A stretch of DNA of 64,000 bases from an uncultured Pelagibacteraceae bacterium (GTDB lineage: Bacteria; Pseudomonadota; Alphaproteobacteria; Pelagibacterales; Pelagibacteraceae). A program made the translations under genes and the position numbers. The notes beneath the pieces were generated by a model, which saw only the letters and a program-made list of their open reading frames with translations, did not search any database and was not told the origin of the DNA. The stretch is from positions 1-64,000 of the forward strand of contig CACLFM010000002.1 in the NCBI GenBank assembly GCA_902606115.1. Reading direction: 5' to 3'. Below are positions 22,366 to 32,268 of the stretch, piece after piece (position 1 is the first letter of the stretch; each line of letters opens with the position of its first letter).

Positions 22366-22426
22366 TTACAACTAATCGTTGTTTAATTTTATTTCAATTA
22401 TTTTATTATTATTTATAAATATCATT

Positions 22427-23500
22427 ATGCAAAAAGTAATTTTTAGGAAAATTGGAGTAAAAAGTTATAAACCTGGTAGGTCAGTACTTTTAAACAAAAA
22501 GAAGGTAATAAAATTATCAGCCAATGAATCTGCTTTAGGTTTTTCACCAAGAGTTAAAAAAAAATTATCGAAAATTGGTTTACTATCTAAATATCCAGAC
22601 TCTCAATCTAAAAGTTTAAGAAGGGAAATTTCAAAAAAATTTAATTGTAATTTTGACCAGATAATTTGTGGTTCAGGATCAGATGAAATAATTCAAATGA
22701 TTTGTCAATTATTCTTAACAAAATCTGACGAAGTAATTGTGCCAAAATTCAGTTTCTTAATGTATAGAATTTATTCAGGGATAGTTGGAGCTAAAATTAT
22801 TTATTCAAAAGAGAATAATTTTAAAGTATCAGTCAATGATATTTTAAAAAAAGTAACCCAAAAAACTAAAATTGTATTTTTAGCCAATCCAAACAATCCA
22901 ACAGCCACTTATTTGTCTGCATTAGAATTAAAAGATTTAAGAAAAAAACTTAGATCTAACATCTTATTGGTAGTTGATGACGCTTATGAAGAATATATGC
23001 TAAATAAGGATTATGAGTCTGGTCTCAAATTATTTAAAAATAAAAATAACGTATTTGTTCTAAGAACTTTTTCTAAAATTTACGGGCTAGCATCTTTAAG
23101 GGTTGGATGGGGTTATGGATCTAAGGAAATAGTAAAGGCATTAATGAAAATTAAACCGCCATTTAATGTTACAAAAATAGGTGAGCTATCTGCTTTAGAG
23201 TCATTAAAAGATAAAAAATTTATATCAAAATCAATTAAACATAATAAAAAATGGGCAGAAATACTAAAAAGTAAATTCGAAAAATTTAACATTAATACTA
23301 ATGAGGTATCTGCAAACTTTTTATTACTAAATTTTGATAGATGTAAAATTTCTGCACAAAAATTTAAGAAAAAACTTGAAAGAAAGGGTATTATAGTAAG
23401 AAGCCTCGAAATATATGGTATCAAAAATAGACTAAGAGTAACAATAGGAAATTCTAAAGAAAATAATTTTTTAATTAAAAATTTAAAATCAATGTTTTAA
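22427..23500 (+). CDS. hisC: Histidinol-phosphate/aromatic aminotransferase
   Basis: Fold-type I PLP aminotransferase of 357 residues. Features: SANESALGFSP near the N-terminus, FLANPNNPT, VDDAYEEY, the PLP-binding Lys in RTFSKIYGLASLRVGWGYG, and the C-terminal Arg block RLRVTIG. The family serves histidine synthesis and, in many alphaproteobacteria, tyrosine/phenylalanine transamination; location directly before tyrA favours the aromatic role or both. I use ATG 22427; a longer frame from TTG 22379 would add 16 hydrophobic residues and reach toward the metX promoter. Confidence 0.88.
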   Translation: MQKVIFRKIGVKSYKPGRSVLLNKKKVIKLSANESALGFSPRVKKKLSKIGLLSKYPDSQSKSLRREISKKFNCNFDQIICGSGSDEIIQMICQLFLTKSDEVIVPKFSFLMYRIYSGIVGAKIIYSKENNFKVSVNDILKKVTQKTKIVFLANPNNPTATYLSALELKDLRKKLRSNILLVVDDAYEEYMLNKDYESGLKLFKNKNNVFVLRTFSKIYGLASLRVGWGYGSKEIVKALMKIKPPFNVTKIGELSALESLKDKKFISKSIKHNKKWAEILKSKFEKFNINTNEVSANFLLLNFDRCKISAQKFKKKLERKGIIVRSLEIYGIKNRLRVTIGNSKENNFLIKNLKSMF

Positions 23501-23501
23501 A

Positions 23502-24407
23502 ATGCTTAATAATATATTAATTGTTGGATGCGGACTCATAGGATCATCAATTTTAAGAGGCTCAATAAGTAAAAAAATTTCAAAAAATATATATGTTTTT
23601 GAAAAATCAAAAAGAAATATATCTTTTGTTAAAAAAATTAACAAAAAAATCAAATTTCTTAACGATTTAGATCATCAAGTATCCAATATGGATCTAATTG
23701 TGCTTAGTACTCATATGAGCCAATATAAAAACATAATTAAAAAATTACAAAGATACATTTCCTCAAGAAACATAGTAACTGATACAGGCTCTACTAAACG
23801 CAATATTGAAAAGCTTATTGGTAAAAATAAAAGGTTAAAAGAAATATTTGTGCTAAGCCATCCGATTGCTGGATCAGAGATGAGTGGTCCTAAATTTGGA
23901 AATAAAAACTTATTTAAAGATAAATGGTGTATTATTTTAAAAAGTAAAAACAAATCTAGCAAAAAATTGAAAATAATTGAGAAATTTTGGAAAAAGCTTG
24001 GATCAAAAACAATATTTATGAATTCTGTTGACCATGATAAAATTTTTTCTATAACTAGTCACTTACCACATCTAATTGCATACAACTTAGTTAAAACTGC
24101 AATTGATTTTCAGAAGAAAAATAAAAAAAATATTATAAAATATAGTGCAGGTGGTTTAAGAGATTTTTCGAGAACAGCAGCTTCAAATGAAATCATGTGG
24201 CGTGATATTTTCTTTGAAAATAAAGACAATATTATTGATTCAATAAATATCTTTATCAAGAATCTAAATAATTTTAAGAGACTTATTAAAAAAGAAAGTA
24301 ACAAAAGTATCTTAAATATTTTAAAAGACTCAAAAAAAGTTCGAAGACAAATTATCGAACTGAAGCAGGATGTTTCAAAACCTAATTTTGGAAGAGATAT
24401 ATTTTAA
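23502..24407 (+). CDS. tyrA: Prephenate/arogenate dehydrogenase
   Basis: NAD(P)-dependent TyrA-family enzyme, 301 residues, making 4-hydroxyphenylpyruvate or tyrosine. N-terminal dinucleotide motif VGCGLIGSSI, then TDTGSTK, the substrate motif HPIAGSEMSGP, SITSHLPHLIAYNL and AGGLRDFSRTAAS. There is no fused chorismate mutase or ACT domain. It begins one base after the aminotransferase gene, giving a two-gene aromatic amino acid unit, and overlaps the convergent sulfotransferase gene by four bases. Confidence 0.92.
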   Translation: MLNNILIVGCGLIGSSILRGSISKKISKNIYVFEKSKRNISFVKKINKKIKFLNDLDHQVSNMDLIVLSTHMSQYKNIIKKLQRYISSRNIVTDTGSTKRNIEKLIGKNKRLKEIFVLSHPIAGSEMSGPKFGNKNLFKDKWCIILKSKNKSSKKLKIIEKFWKKLGSKTIFMNSVDHDKIFSITSHLPHLIAYNLVKTAIDFQKKNKKNIIKYSAGGLRDFSRTAASNEIMWRDIFFENKDNIIDSINIFIKNLNNFKRLIKKESNKSILNILKDSKKVRRQIIELKQDVSKPNFGRDIF

Positions 24408-25918
24408 GTAAGGTGCATAAGATCAGTAAGGTAATTTTCGTACCCAGCATATGATTTAAGAGAGGTATTGTAAATCGGCCTCCTAGCTTGATTAAAACTT
24501 ATTGTTTTTATTACTCTTTTGTTTTTATGATGATTAAGACAGTTTTCATCCCAGTCTAAAGAGCAAAATTTTAGTAATTTTTTAATTTCATTTTCTGTAT
24601 TTTTAACGAGATTTTCATACCTTAGATCATAAATTTGATTTGGGAAAAGCTTCTTCCAGAAAAGCATCAAATCTCTATATGATGTATAATATTTAGATAA
24701 ATCATTTAGGTCATTTCCAAAATCTATTTTGGTTGGAAAATAATTTTTATAAATTGACCAGCAATTATCAATAGGATTTCGCACAATATTGATGAATTTG
24801 GAATTTGGCAAAAATTTAAGTATAAATCCTACATAAAAAAAATTTAGTGGAGCTTTGTCTGTAAAAACTTTATTTGATCCATCAATATTGGATACAAAAT
24901 TTAAATATTCTTTATGGCATTTTAACAAGTCATTATTATCTAAATTTTTCTTCATCTTAAAATAATCGTTATATATTTTTTGTATATAAGGTAACTCACC
25001 TCCGCCGATTACATTCTTATGGGATGATAAAATTTGTTCAGTCAAAGATGTACCTGATCTTGGCATACCTATAATAAAAATAAGTTTTCTACTTTGTTTA
25101 TTCAACTTACAATCATCTAAAGATTCAAATTTTTCTTTGATTGTATCAAATCGCTTTTTACTTTTTTCAAAATTATACTTACTAATTTTTTTTGATATAT
25201 CGTTTGCTTTTTTATAATTGATGAACGAATCAACATATTTTTTTTGATCGCTATAAGCCTTTCCTAGTGCAAAATGCAAATGTGCCAATGAACTATCCTC
25301 AAGTTTCATATTAGATAATTTATTTTTTAGATCTAAAAAGTGTTTATGATTTGAATCATATTTTTCCATTTGTGAAATTAATCTATCTGCCTCAGTAAAA
25401 TCAGGTTTAATTTTCAACATCTGAAAATATAATTTTTTAGACTTTTCAAATTTGCCTAAGCTATTATATAAACCTGCCAAGTTGTACATCACTAACAATG
25501 CATCTGACTTTATGGATAAAATTTTTTCATAAATACTTACAGCTTCATCGGTTTGATCTAGATCTTTTTTTAAATTAGCTAAATTATTTAATAAACTTAA
25601 ATTATTATTATCGATTTCTAGGCCTTTTTTGTATTTTACTTCAGCTTTTTTGTATTCATAAATATTCGAGTAAAACATTCCCAAATTATTTAAGAAATCA
25701 CTATTTTTAGGACTTTTTTTTAGTGCCCTGTTCATTATGTCAATAGCTTTATAAGTTTCTCCTTTGTTGTTGTAAGCTAAACATAATAAATTATAAAAAA
25801 CGTCTATATTATTATTTCTTAAGATTAAATTACATTTTTCTATAACCTCATCATATTTTTTTTCCAAAAATATTTTTTTCAAATCCTCAAATTTTTTTTT
25901 TAAATGCAATGTGCTCAT
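24404..25918 (-). CDS. TPR-repeat protein with C-terminal sulfotransferase domain
   Basis: 504 residues. The N-terminal half is a run of about five to six tetratricopeptide repeats (for example KNSDFLNNLGMFY, ALLVMYNLAGLYN, SSLAHLHFALGKAY). The C-terminal half is a PAPS-dependent sulfotransferase domain: the 5'-phosphosulfate loop IIGMPRSGTSLTEQIL and the 3'-phosphate motif RNPIDNCWSIYKNYF are both intact. The closest general family is tyrosylprotein-sulfotransferase-like. Substrate unknown; a surface glycan, lipid or protein is possible, and the TPR part may hold a partner. It starts just after the NlpC/P60 gene, last in the trkH-ampG-P60 block. Confidence 0.88.
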   Translation of the reverse strand: MSTLHLKKKFEDLKKIFLEKKYDEVIEKCNLILRNNNIDVFYNLLCLAYNNKGETYKAIDIMNRALKKSPKNSDFLNNLGMFYSNIYEYKKAEVKYKKGLEIDNNNLSLLNNLANLKKDLDQTDEAVSIYEKILSIKSDALLVMYNLAGLYNSLGKFEKSKKLYFQMLKIKPDFTEADRLISQMEKYDSNHKHFLDLKNKLSNMKLEDSSLAHLHFALGKAYSDQKKYVDSFINYKKANDISKKISKYNFEKSKKRFDTIKEKFESLDDCKLNKQSRKLIFIIGMPRSGTSLTEQILSSHKNVIGGGELPYIQKIYNDYFKMKKNLDNNDLLKCHKEYLNFVSNIDGSNKVFTDKAPLNFFYVGFILKFLPNSKFINIVRNPIDNCWSIYKNYFPTKIDFGNDLNDLSKYYTSYRDLMLFWKKLFPNQIYDLRYENLVKNTENEIKKLLKFCSLDWDENCLNHHKNKRVIKTISFNQARRPIYNTSLKSYAGYENYLTDLMHLT

Positions 25919-26632
25919 TTATCTAATTCCTATAACTTTTAACTTAGCTGTTTTTTCAATCAATTTGAATGTCCTTTTTATATTCATACACAGGACTTTT
26001 TTTTTAGGTCCATAAGCATGTATTAATTGAGTCTTTGATAGACAAACTGCAACATGTCCTATCCAAAAGATAATAGAATTTTTTTTAATTTTTTTTGCTT
26101 TCTTAAAATATTCTATTTGGTCTTTAGTGTCTCTTGGACAATATAAGTTGTTGAATTTAAAAAAAATTTGAACTAATGCAGAGCAATCTAATCCTCTAAA
26201 GGTTGTGCCGCCCCATTTATAAGGTACATTTATAAACATTTTAATATCTTTAAAAATTTGTTGCTTATAACTTATTGGCACAACATTTTTTTTTTTTATC
26301 CAATAATTTCCAAACTTATAAAATTTCTTATCTATTTCGGTCACGGAGATCTTTGAGCAAAATGGAAGTTTAGTACTAATTAAAAATTTCTCCTCTGGTC
26401 TTGAGTACAGATTGGCACTTAAGGATGAAACTTTATGTGTAATTTTAATACTGTCTAAAAATTTTTTTTTTTTTATAAAACCAATATACTTATCGTATGA
26501 AGTCTCAATTTTATACCAGTCTTTTTTTTTGTTTAATATTTGGAACTTTTCACCATAAATCAATTGTGATGACAATTTTGATTTTAAAGAATTTTTTTCG
26601 TAAATATTCACTATAGGATAATTATTTATCAT
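25919..26632 (-). CDS. NlpC/P60 family peptidase with SH3-like domains
   Basis: 237-residue cysteine peptidase that likely cleaves peptidoglycan stem peptides (D-Glu-diaminopimelate bond, dipeptidyl-peptidase VI type). Two SH3-like segments (about 1-120) precede the catalytic domain: Cys in RGLDCSALVQ, His in WIGHVAV, and a second polar His in LIHAYG. I choose ATG 26632, which overlaps the stop of the upstream permease gene (ATGA); no signal peptide is visible from there, so it may act in the cytoplasm on recycled peptides. The coupling to an AmpG-like permease supports a recycling role. Confidence 0.85.
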   Translation of the reverse strand: MINNYPIVNIYEKNSLKSKLSSQLIYGEKFQILNKKKDWYKIETSYDKYIGFIKKKKFLDSIKITHKVSSLSANLYSRPEEKFLISTKLPFCSKISVTEIDKKFYKFGNYWIKKKNVVPISYKQQIFKDIKMFINVPYKWGGTTFRGLDCSALVQIFFKFNNLYCPRDTKDQIEYFKKAKKIKKNSIIFWIGHVAVCLSKTQLIHAYGPKKKVLCMNIKRTFKLIEKTAKLKVIGIR

Positions 26633-28092
26633 TTGATTGGTGCTACTTTTGAAATATATATTATTAAAAATAAAACTGGTATTCCAATTAAAGCAGTAGT
26701 AATGAAGTAGGTTTGATAACCCATTACATCCACCCAAGCCCCAGAATAACCTGCTATAAGTTTAGGCAAAAATAACATTAATGAACTGAAAAGTGCATAT
26801 TGAGTAGCAGTAAATCTTACTGAAGTTAATCCAGATAAGTAAATTACAAACGCAGCTCCAGCAAAACCGCTAGAAATATTATCAGCTGTAATTACAGAAA
26901 TTAAATATCCAATATTAGCCTCTGTAGTTGCTAACCAAGCAAAAAGCAGATTACTTAATGATGCTATAAGAGCACCAATAAAAAGGGTAATCATAGTTCC
27001 AAATCTCATAGCAAAATATCCTCCAAATAATCCCCCCATAATCGTAGCGAAAACTCCAAAAAATTTTGAATAAGTAGCAATTTCACTAATACTATAACCT
27101 TTTTCTAAATAAAAAATATTTGCCATTACCCCCATAACAACATCTGCCATTCTATAAAGTGATATCAAAAGCAAAATCAGCAGAGCAAGCCTCCCGTACC
27201 TATCTATAAAATTTTTGATTGGATTGAAGTAGCTCTTTTTAATTAACGAACTATCTTGAAAATTCAATTTTATTAGTAAAAAAATATATAAACTGCTACA
27301 TAAAAAACAAATAGTTAGTTTTAATATTGTAAAGAAAAAACTTAAAAAGTTTTTGTCTGCAAAAGGATTGTTTATGCTCGAATAAACAAGTATAAAAATA
27401 ATAACTGAAATTAATATATTTACAAAAAATTTAAAATGTACTTTTGACCTATTTGAAAATATCCTTTTTTGTTTAGGTTCATGGGATATGAAATTGGCTA
27501 TGATTCCGATGAACATTAATAATGACATAGTCAAATATACTTTTCTCCAGACATTATAATCATAATCTTCAGCTCCCCAATAAGAAGCTAACCATAAACT
27601 TCCAGCTCCACCAACTAACATACCAATTCTGTAACCAGCTATATAAGTAGATGAAAGTGATCCCTGCAACTTTTGGTCTATTGACTCTATTCTGTAAGCA
27701 TCAATTATTATATCTTGAGTGGCACTAAAAAATGCAACAAGTGTAATATAAACAGCTGTAATATAAATATTATTCTGAGGATCATTTATCGATGTAAGAA
27801 TTAATGAAAAAATTATTAAAAGCTGACTTACAAGTAACCAGCTCCTTCTATGTCCCATATTAGAAAAAAACGGAATGCGAATTTTATCTACTAAAGGTGA
27901 CCATAAAAATTTAAATGCATAAGCAAATCCTGCCCAACTGAAAATTGTGACTGTGCTTCTTTCAATTCCAGCTTTAGTTAACCAAACTGATAAAGTAGAA
28001 AATACTAGCAGAATAGGTAAACCTGATGAGAAGCCTAACATAACCATTTTTAAAGGTTTCTCAGAAAAGAAAAATAAGAAGTTTTTATTCAA
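26629..28092 (-). CDS. ampG: AmpG-like MFS permease (muropeptide uptake)
   Basis: Inner-membrane major-facilitator protein of 487 residues, with about 12-14 hydrophobic segments. The start GFSSGLPILLVFSTLSVWL, FLWSPLVDK, GHRRSWL, SATQDIIIDAYRIE and ADNISSGFAGAAFV are AmpG-type patterns; AmpG imports anhydro-muropeptides for cell-wall recycling. A TTG start directly after the trkH stop is supported by GGAG seven bases upstream; ATG 28047 is the alternative. The overlap with an NlpC/P60 peptidase agrees with the assignment. Some AmpG relatives carry acetyl-CoA or other substrates. Confidence 0.85.
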   Translation of the reverse strand: MNKNFLFFFSEKPLKMVMLGFSSGLPILLVFSTLSVWLTKAGIERSTVTIFSWAGFAYAFKFLWSPLVDKIRIPFFSNMGHRRSWLLVSQLLIIFSLILTSINDPQNNIYITAVYITLVAFFSATQDIIIDAYRIESIDQKLQGSLSSTYIAGYRIGMLVGGAGSLWLASYWGAEDYDYNVWRKVYLTMSLLMFIGIIANFISHEPKQKRIFSNRSKVHFKFFVNILISVIIFILVYSSINNPFADKNFLSFFFTILKLTICFLCSSLYIFLLIKLNFQDSSLIKKSYFNPIKNFIDRYGRLALLILLLISLYRMADVVMGVMANIFYLEKGYSISEIATYSKFFGVFATIMGGLFGGYFAMRFGTMITLFIGALIASLSNLLFAWLATTEANIGYLISVITADNISSGFAGAAFVIYLSGLTSVRFTATQYALFSSLMLFLPKLIAGYSGAWVDVMGYQTYFITTALIGIPVLFLIIYISKVAPIK

Positions 28093-29538
28093 TTATTTTC
28101 TCCAAAAAGAAGGTAAAAAAATTATTAGTATAGCGAATATCTCAAGTCTTCCTAAAATCATTCCTGCTGAAAGCAACCATTTAGACTCGTCTGGAAGTCC
28201 TGAATAATTACTATTAGGTCCAATTTCGCTCCCTAAACCTGGACCTACATTGGACAAAGATGAGGCAGCGCCAGAAATTGATGTAATAAAATCTAAACCT
28301 GTCAAAGTTAGCAATGAAGCTAAAACAAAAAATATTAATATATAAAGATATATAAATGATATTATTGAAGCTATTAGTTTATCTTCGACTTTGTTATAAT
28401 TATATTTTAAATTTATTACTGCCCTGGGGTATATAATTTTTAATAATTGATTTCTTATAAAATGATACAATATATGAACTCTAAATATTTTAATTCCGCA
28501 TGTAGTCGATCCAGCACAACCCCCAATAAACATCAGTATTAAGAAAAAAATTAATGGAAAATTACCCCATTGATCAAATTCTTTAGTTACATATCCGGTC
28601 CCTGTTAAAATTGAAACAACGTTAAAAATTACTGATCTTAAGTGAATTTCAAAAATATTTTGATTAACAATCACAAGGTAAATAAATAATATCAATACAG
28701 AAATTAAAGTTAACTTTAAAAATAGTTTTACTTGTTCATCTTTAAAAATTATTTTTTTGTCATCAGAAATAAATTTTATGTATAAAATGAATGGAATACT
28801 CCCAAGTAAAATAAATATGATAGAGGTAATTTCTATATAAGGATTATTAAAGTATCCGATTGATTGATCATAATTAGAGAAACCTCCTGTTGCGATAGTC
28901 GTCATTGAGTGAGTCAGACTATCAAAAAAGTTCATTCCAAAAATTTTATAAAAAAATGTACAAAAAAAAGTTAACGAAACATATACAGTAATTAATCTCA
29001 ATGAAATTTCCTTTGACTTTGGCAATATTTTTTCTGAAGTATCATAGGATGATATTTTTAATAATTGCATTCCACCAATGTTCATAATTGGCATTAAAGT
29101 AATTGCCATCAAAATAACACCTATTCCACCAAGCCATTGCAGCATTGATCTCCACAAAAGTATGCCTTTTGGTGAACTTTCAATATTATTTAAAATTGTT
29201 GCTCCCGTTGTTGTTATACCTGACATACTTTCAAAAAAAGAGTCAGTAATTGATAAATTTAATTCTGAAAAAAAAAAGGGAAGTGACCCAAATATTGCTA
29301 TACTTAACCACGAAAGCGCAGTAAGTAAAAAAGCCTGTTGTGTATTTATTAGTTTCAAATGATCAATGTTGGATAGAAAAAATAATATACCAAACGTGAC
29401 TGTTATTATGCTTGAAATAATGAAAGTTGAGTCAAATTCTTTATAAATTAATTGGAATACCACAGGAACCATCATAGCAACTCCCAAAATGATTAACAAA
29501 ATACCTAAAGTAAAAAATACTGTTTTATAATTGGACAT
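28093..29538 (-). CDS. trkH: TrkH-family potassium uptake protein
   Basis: Membrane subunit of a Trk/Ktr-type K+ uptake system, 481 residues. The four selectivity-filter loops are seen as GITTTGATIL, TIATGGFSN, LTGTGYVTK and SLSNVGPGLG, with the intervening GCAGSTTCGIK segment. About ten to twelve hydrophobic spans. The regulatory TrkA partner is not in the window. It is first in a minus-strand block with ampG and divergent from lysS. Confidence 0.93.
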   Translation of the reverse strand: MSNYKTVFFTLGILLIILGVAMMVPVVFQLIYKEFDSTFIISSIITVTFGILFFLSNIDHLKLINTQQAFLLTALSWLSIAIFGSLPFFFSELNLSITDSFFESMSGITTTGATILNNIESSPKGILLWRSMLQWLGGIGVILMAITLMPIMNIGGMQLLKISSYDTSEKILPKSKEISLRLITVYVSLTFFCTFFYKIFGMNFFDSLTHSMTTIATGGFSNYDQSIGYFNNPYIEITSIIFILLGSIPFILYIKFISDDKKIIFKDEQVKLFLKLTLISVLILFIYLVIVNQNIFEIHLRSVIFNVVSILTGTGYVTKEFDQWGNFPLIFFLILMFIGGCAGSTTCGIKIFRVHILYHFIRNQLLKIIYPRAVINLKYNYNKVEDKLIASIISFIYLYILIFFVLASLLTLTGLDFITSISGAASSLSNVGPGLGSEIGPNSNYSGLPDESKWLLSAGMILGRLEIFAILIIFLPSFWRK

Positions 29539-29623
29539 TTTTATCGAACATTATTTTATGGAAAATAAATTTCAACATTATATGAATAAAATATGTTCTC
29601 AAAATACAGGATTTTTTAAAACA

Positions 29624-31192
29624 ATGATAAATATAAAAAAAGAAGATATAGAAAAGTCTAACTCATGGCCATTTGTTGAAGCAAAAAAGATCCTAAAAGA
29701 GAGAAAAAAAAATATTGAGAAAAAGGGGAAAGTTATACTTCAAACTGGTTATGGTCCCTCTGGTCTACCTCATATTGGGACTTTTGGAGAAGTTGCAAGA
29801 ACAAGCATGGTAGTCAATGCTCTGAATTATTTAACAAATTTACCAAAAGAAATTATAACATTTTCAGATGATTTAGATGGATTAAGGAAGGTTCCTGATA
29901 ATGTTCCTAATAAAGATATATTAGAAAAAAATTTACATAAACCGCTGACAAATATTCCTGATCCGTTTGGGAAATTTGAAAGTTTTGGTGAGCACAATAA
30001 CGAAATGTTAAAAAAATTTTTAGATGAATTTAATTTTGATTACAATTTTATGAGTTCAACAAATTTGTATAAATCTGGGTTTTTTAATTCATCATTGAAA
30101 AAAATTCTAGATAATTATGAAGGCATAATGAATATAATTATTCCCACATTAGGTAAAGAAAGACAGAAAACATATTCACCTTTTTTACCAATATGTAATG
30201 AGACTGGTAAAGTATTAGAAATACCAATTATAGAGATAAACAAAAAAAACTCTTCTTTGATTTTTGACAATAATGGAAAAAAATTAGAGGCTAGTATTTT
30301 AGATGGAAACTGCAAATTACAGTGGAAAGTCGATTGGGCAATGAGATGGTACACTCTTGATGTTGACTTTGAAATGTACGGTAAAGATCTAATTGAAAGT
30401 GCAATACTATCCTCTAAAATAATTAAACTTTTGGGAAAAAATAAACCATCAGGATTCGCTTATGAATTATTTCTTGATGACAAGGGTGAGAAAATATCGA
30501 AGTCTAAAGGCAATGGAGTAACTATTGAGGAATGGTTGAATTATGCTTCACCTGAAAGTTTATCATTATTTATGTATCAAAATCCAAAAAGAGCTAAAAA
30601 ACTTTATAAAGAAATTGTACCAAAAGCTGTAGATGAGTATTTAGATTTAATTGAAAAAAGTAAAAAACAAAATGCTCGGGAACTTTTATTAAATCCTTTG
30701 TGGCATGTACATAACAGCAAAATACCTTTTGAAGATAATATAATGAGTTTTTCAATGCTATTAAATTTAGTTGAAACAAGTAATGCTTCTTCAGAGGATA
30801 TACTTTGGAAGTTTGTAAAAAATTACAAAAAAAATATAAATAAGGATGATTTTCCGATATTTAACAATTTAATAAAATATTCAATTAAATATTTTAAAGA
30901 TATTGTAAAAAAAAATAAAAAATATAAAAAACCTAACAGCATTGAAATGAAAGCTTTGTTAGATTTAATCTTAACTTTAGAAAATTGTTCTAATGATATG
31001 AAGCCTGAGGACATACAAACAGAAATTTATACAGTGGGGAAAAACAACGGCTACAAGGAAAACCTTCGAGAATGGTTTAAACTAATATATGAAGTTGTCT
31101 TTGGAGTGGAAAATGGTCCAAGGTTAGGATTTTTCATAAGTTTTTTTGGAAGAGAAGAAATGATTTCACTTATTAAAGAAAAAATAAATTAA
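29624..31192 (+). CDS. lysS: Lysyl-tRNA synthetase, class I
   Basis: Class I (archaeal-type) LysRS of 522 residues; charges tRNA-Lys. The HIGH-type motif is GPSGLPHIGTFGE, and the KMSKS-type loop is KISKSKGNG. Class I LysRS is characteristic of alphaproteobacteria among bacteria. I take ATG 29624 (INIKKEDIEKSNSW); the open frame continues back to 29531, but that would overlap the divergent trkH start and remove the promoter space. The stop overlaps the pyrD ATG. Confidence 0.93.
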   Translation: MINIKKEDIEKSNSWPFVEAKKILKERKKNIEKKGKVILQTGYGPSGLPHIGTFGEVARTSMVVNALNYLTNLPKEIITFSDDLDGLRKVPDNVPNKDILEKNLHKPLTNIPDPFGKFESFGEHNNEMLKKFLDEFNFDYNFMSSTNLYKSGFFNSSLKKILDNYEGIMNIIIPTLGKERQKTYSPFLPICNETGKVLEIPIIEINKKNSSLIFDNNGKKLEASILDGNCKLQWKVDWAMRWYTLDVDFEMYGKDLIESAILSSKIIKLLGKNKPSGFAYELFLDDKGEKISKSKGNGVTIEEWLNYASPESLSLFMYQNPKRAKKLYKEIVPKAVDEYLDLIEKSKKQNARELLLNPLWHVHNSKIPFEDNIMSFSMLLNLVETSNASSEDILWKFVKNYKKNINKDDFPIFNNLIKYSIKYFKDIVKKNKKYKKPNSIEMKALLDLILTLENCSNDMKPEDIQTEIYTVGKNNGYKENLREWFKLIYEVVFGVENGPRLGFFISFFGREEMISLIKEKIN

Positions 31193-32229
31193 TGTTTGAA
31201 AAAGTAAGATCTTTAATATTTAAACTAGACCCTGAGTTAGCGCATTCACTAGCTATAAAAGCATTAAAGACCAATTTATTTATTAAACAAAAAATCTCAG
31301 ACGATGTATTATTGAAGTCTGATTTATTTGGTAAAGAAATAAAAAGCCCAATAGGAATTGCTGCTGGTTTCGATAAAGATGCTGAGGTCTATAACTCATT
31401 ATTTAATTTAGGTTTTAGTTTTGTAGAAGTAGGAACTGTTACACCACTAAAACAATATGGAAATAAAAAACCAAGAGTATTCAGATTAGAGGAAGATGAG
31501 GCTTTGATAAATCGTCTTGGTTTTAACAATTCGGGTTGTGACTCTGTAAGCACAAGAATAAAAAAAAATAAACCCCTAGGTGTACTTGGTGTTAATATTG
31601 GACCTAATTGGAATAGTAAAGATAGAGTTAAGGATTACCTCATAGGCTTCAATAAATTTGAAAATTTAGTAGATTATGTGACAATAAATATTTCATCACC
31701 TAACACTGAAAATTTGAGAGACTTTCACGATTTGAATGAATTAGAAAATTTATTAAATAAAATTTTTGCAGAAAAAAAAAAATTAGATAGTAATATACCG
31801 ATTGCTTTAAAGGTCTCACCAGATATTAACTTCAATCAAATTAAGGATATGTCAAAAATTTTAATAAAATATAAAGTTGATGCTTTGATAGTTTCAAACA
31901 CTACCGACCAAAACAGAGATAAATTAATAAATCATCAAAAATTCCAAAAAGGAGGTTTATCTGGAAAACCCCTAAGTGATTTATCGAATAATTTAATAAA
32001 TAGTTTCTTTAAAAATTTAAATGGAGAGATAAAGATAATTGGTGTTGGTGGAGTGAACTCAGGGGAAACTGCATTTAAAAAATTTTTAAGCGGAGCTAAT
32101 TTTGTTCAGCTTTATACTGGTATGGTCTTTAGAGGCCCTAATATTGCAATCAAAATTAGTGAAGAACTAAAGAAAATTTTGAAAGAAAAAAATATAAAAA
32201 GATATTCAGATATTATAGGTAAATTATAA
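31192..32229 (+). CDS. pyrD: Dihydroorotate dehydrogenase (quinone), class 2
   Basis: Membrane-associated FMN enzyme of pyrimidine synthesis that passes electrons to ubiquinone. 345 residues; N-terminal amphipathic part FEKVRSLIFKLDPELAHSLA is typical of class 2, with GIAAGFDKDAE, EVGTVTP, RLGFNNSG, NISSPNTENLR (catalytic Ser region) and GVGGVNSG. It overlaps the lysS stop by one base (TAATG). Confidence 0.95.
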   Translation: MFEKVRSLIFKLDPELAHSLAIKALKTNLFIKQKISDDVLLKSDLFGKEIKSPIGIAAGFDKDAEVYNSLFNLGFSFVEVGTVTPLKQYGNKKPRVFRLEEDEALINRLGFNNSGCDSVSTRIKKNKPLGVLGVNIGPNWNSKDRVKDYLIGFNKFENLVDYVTINISSPNTENLRDFHDLNELENLLNKIFAEKKKLDSNIPIALKVSPDINFNQIKDMSKILIKYKVDALIVSNTTDQNRDKLINHQKFQKGGLSGKPLSDLSNNLINSFFKNLNGEIKIIGVGGVNSGETAFKKFLSGANFVQLYTGMVFRGPNIAIKISEELKKILKEKNIKRYSDIIGKL

Positions 32230-32231
32230 AC

Positions 32232-32260
32232 TTGACTGCGTTTAAAAGTACATTTATACA
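32232..32260 (+). promoter_or_regulatory. Strong sigma-70 promoter of rpmB, near-leaderless
   Basis: TTGACT (32232-32237), a 17-base spacer and TATACA (32255-32260), each five of six to consensus. The rpmB ATG is at 32269, so a start seven bases after the -10 leaves about two bases of leader and no room for a Shine-Dalgarno sequence. Confidence 0.75.
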
Positions 32261-32268
32261 GCTTCATC

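Noticed and set aside
22379-22426. Extended N-terminus for the hisC-like gene from TTG 22379
   Set aside because: It adds 16 hydrophobic residues not found in the family and approaches the metX promoter; ATG 22427 gives a normal start.
29531-29623. Extended N-terminus of lysyl-tRNA synthetase
   Set aside because: It would overlap the start of divergent trkH and leaves no promoter; class I LysRS begins near the MINIKKEDI sequence.
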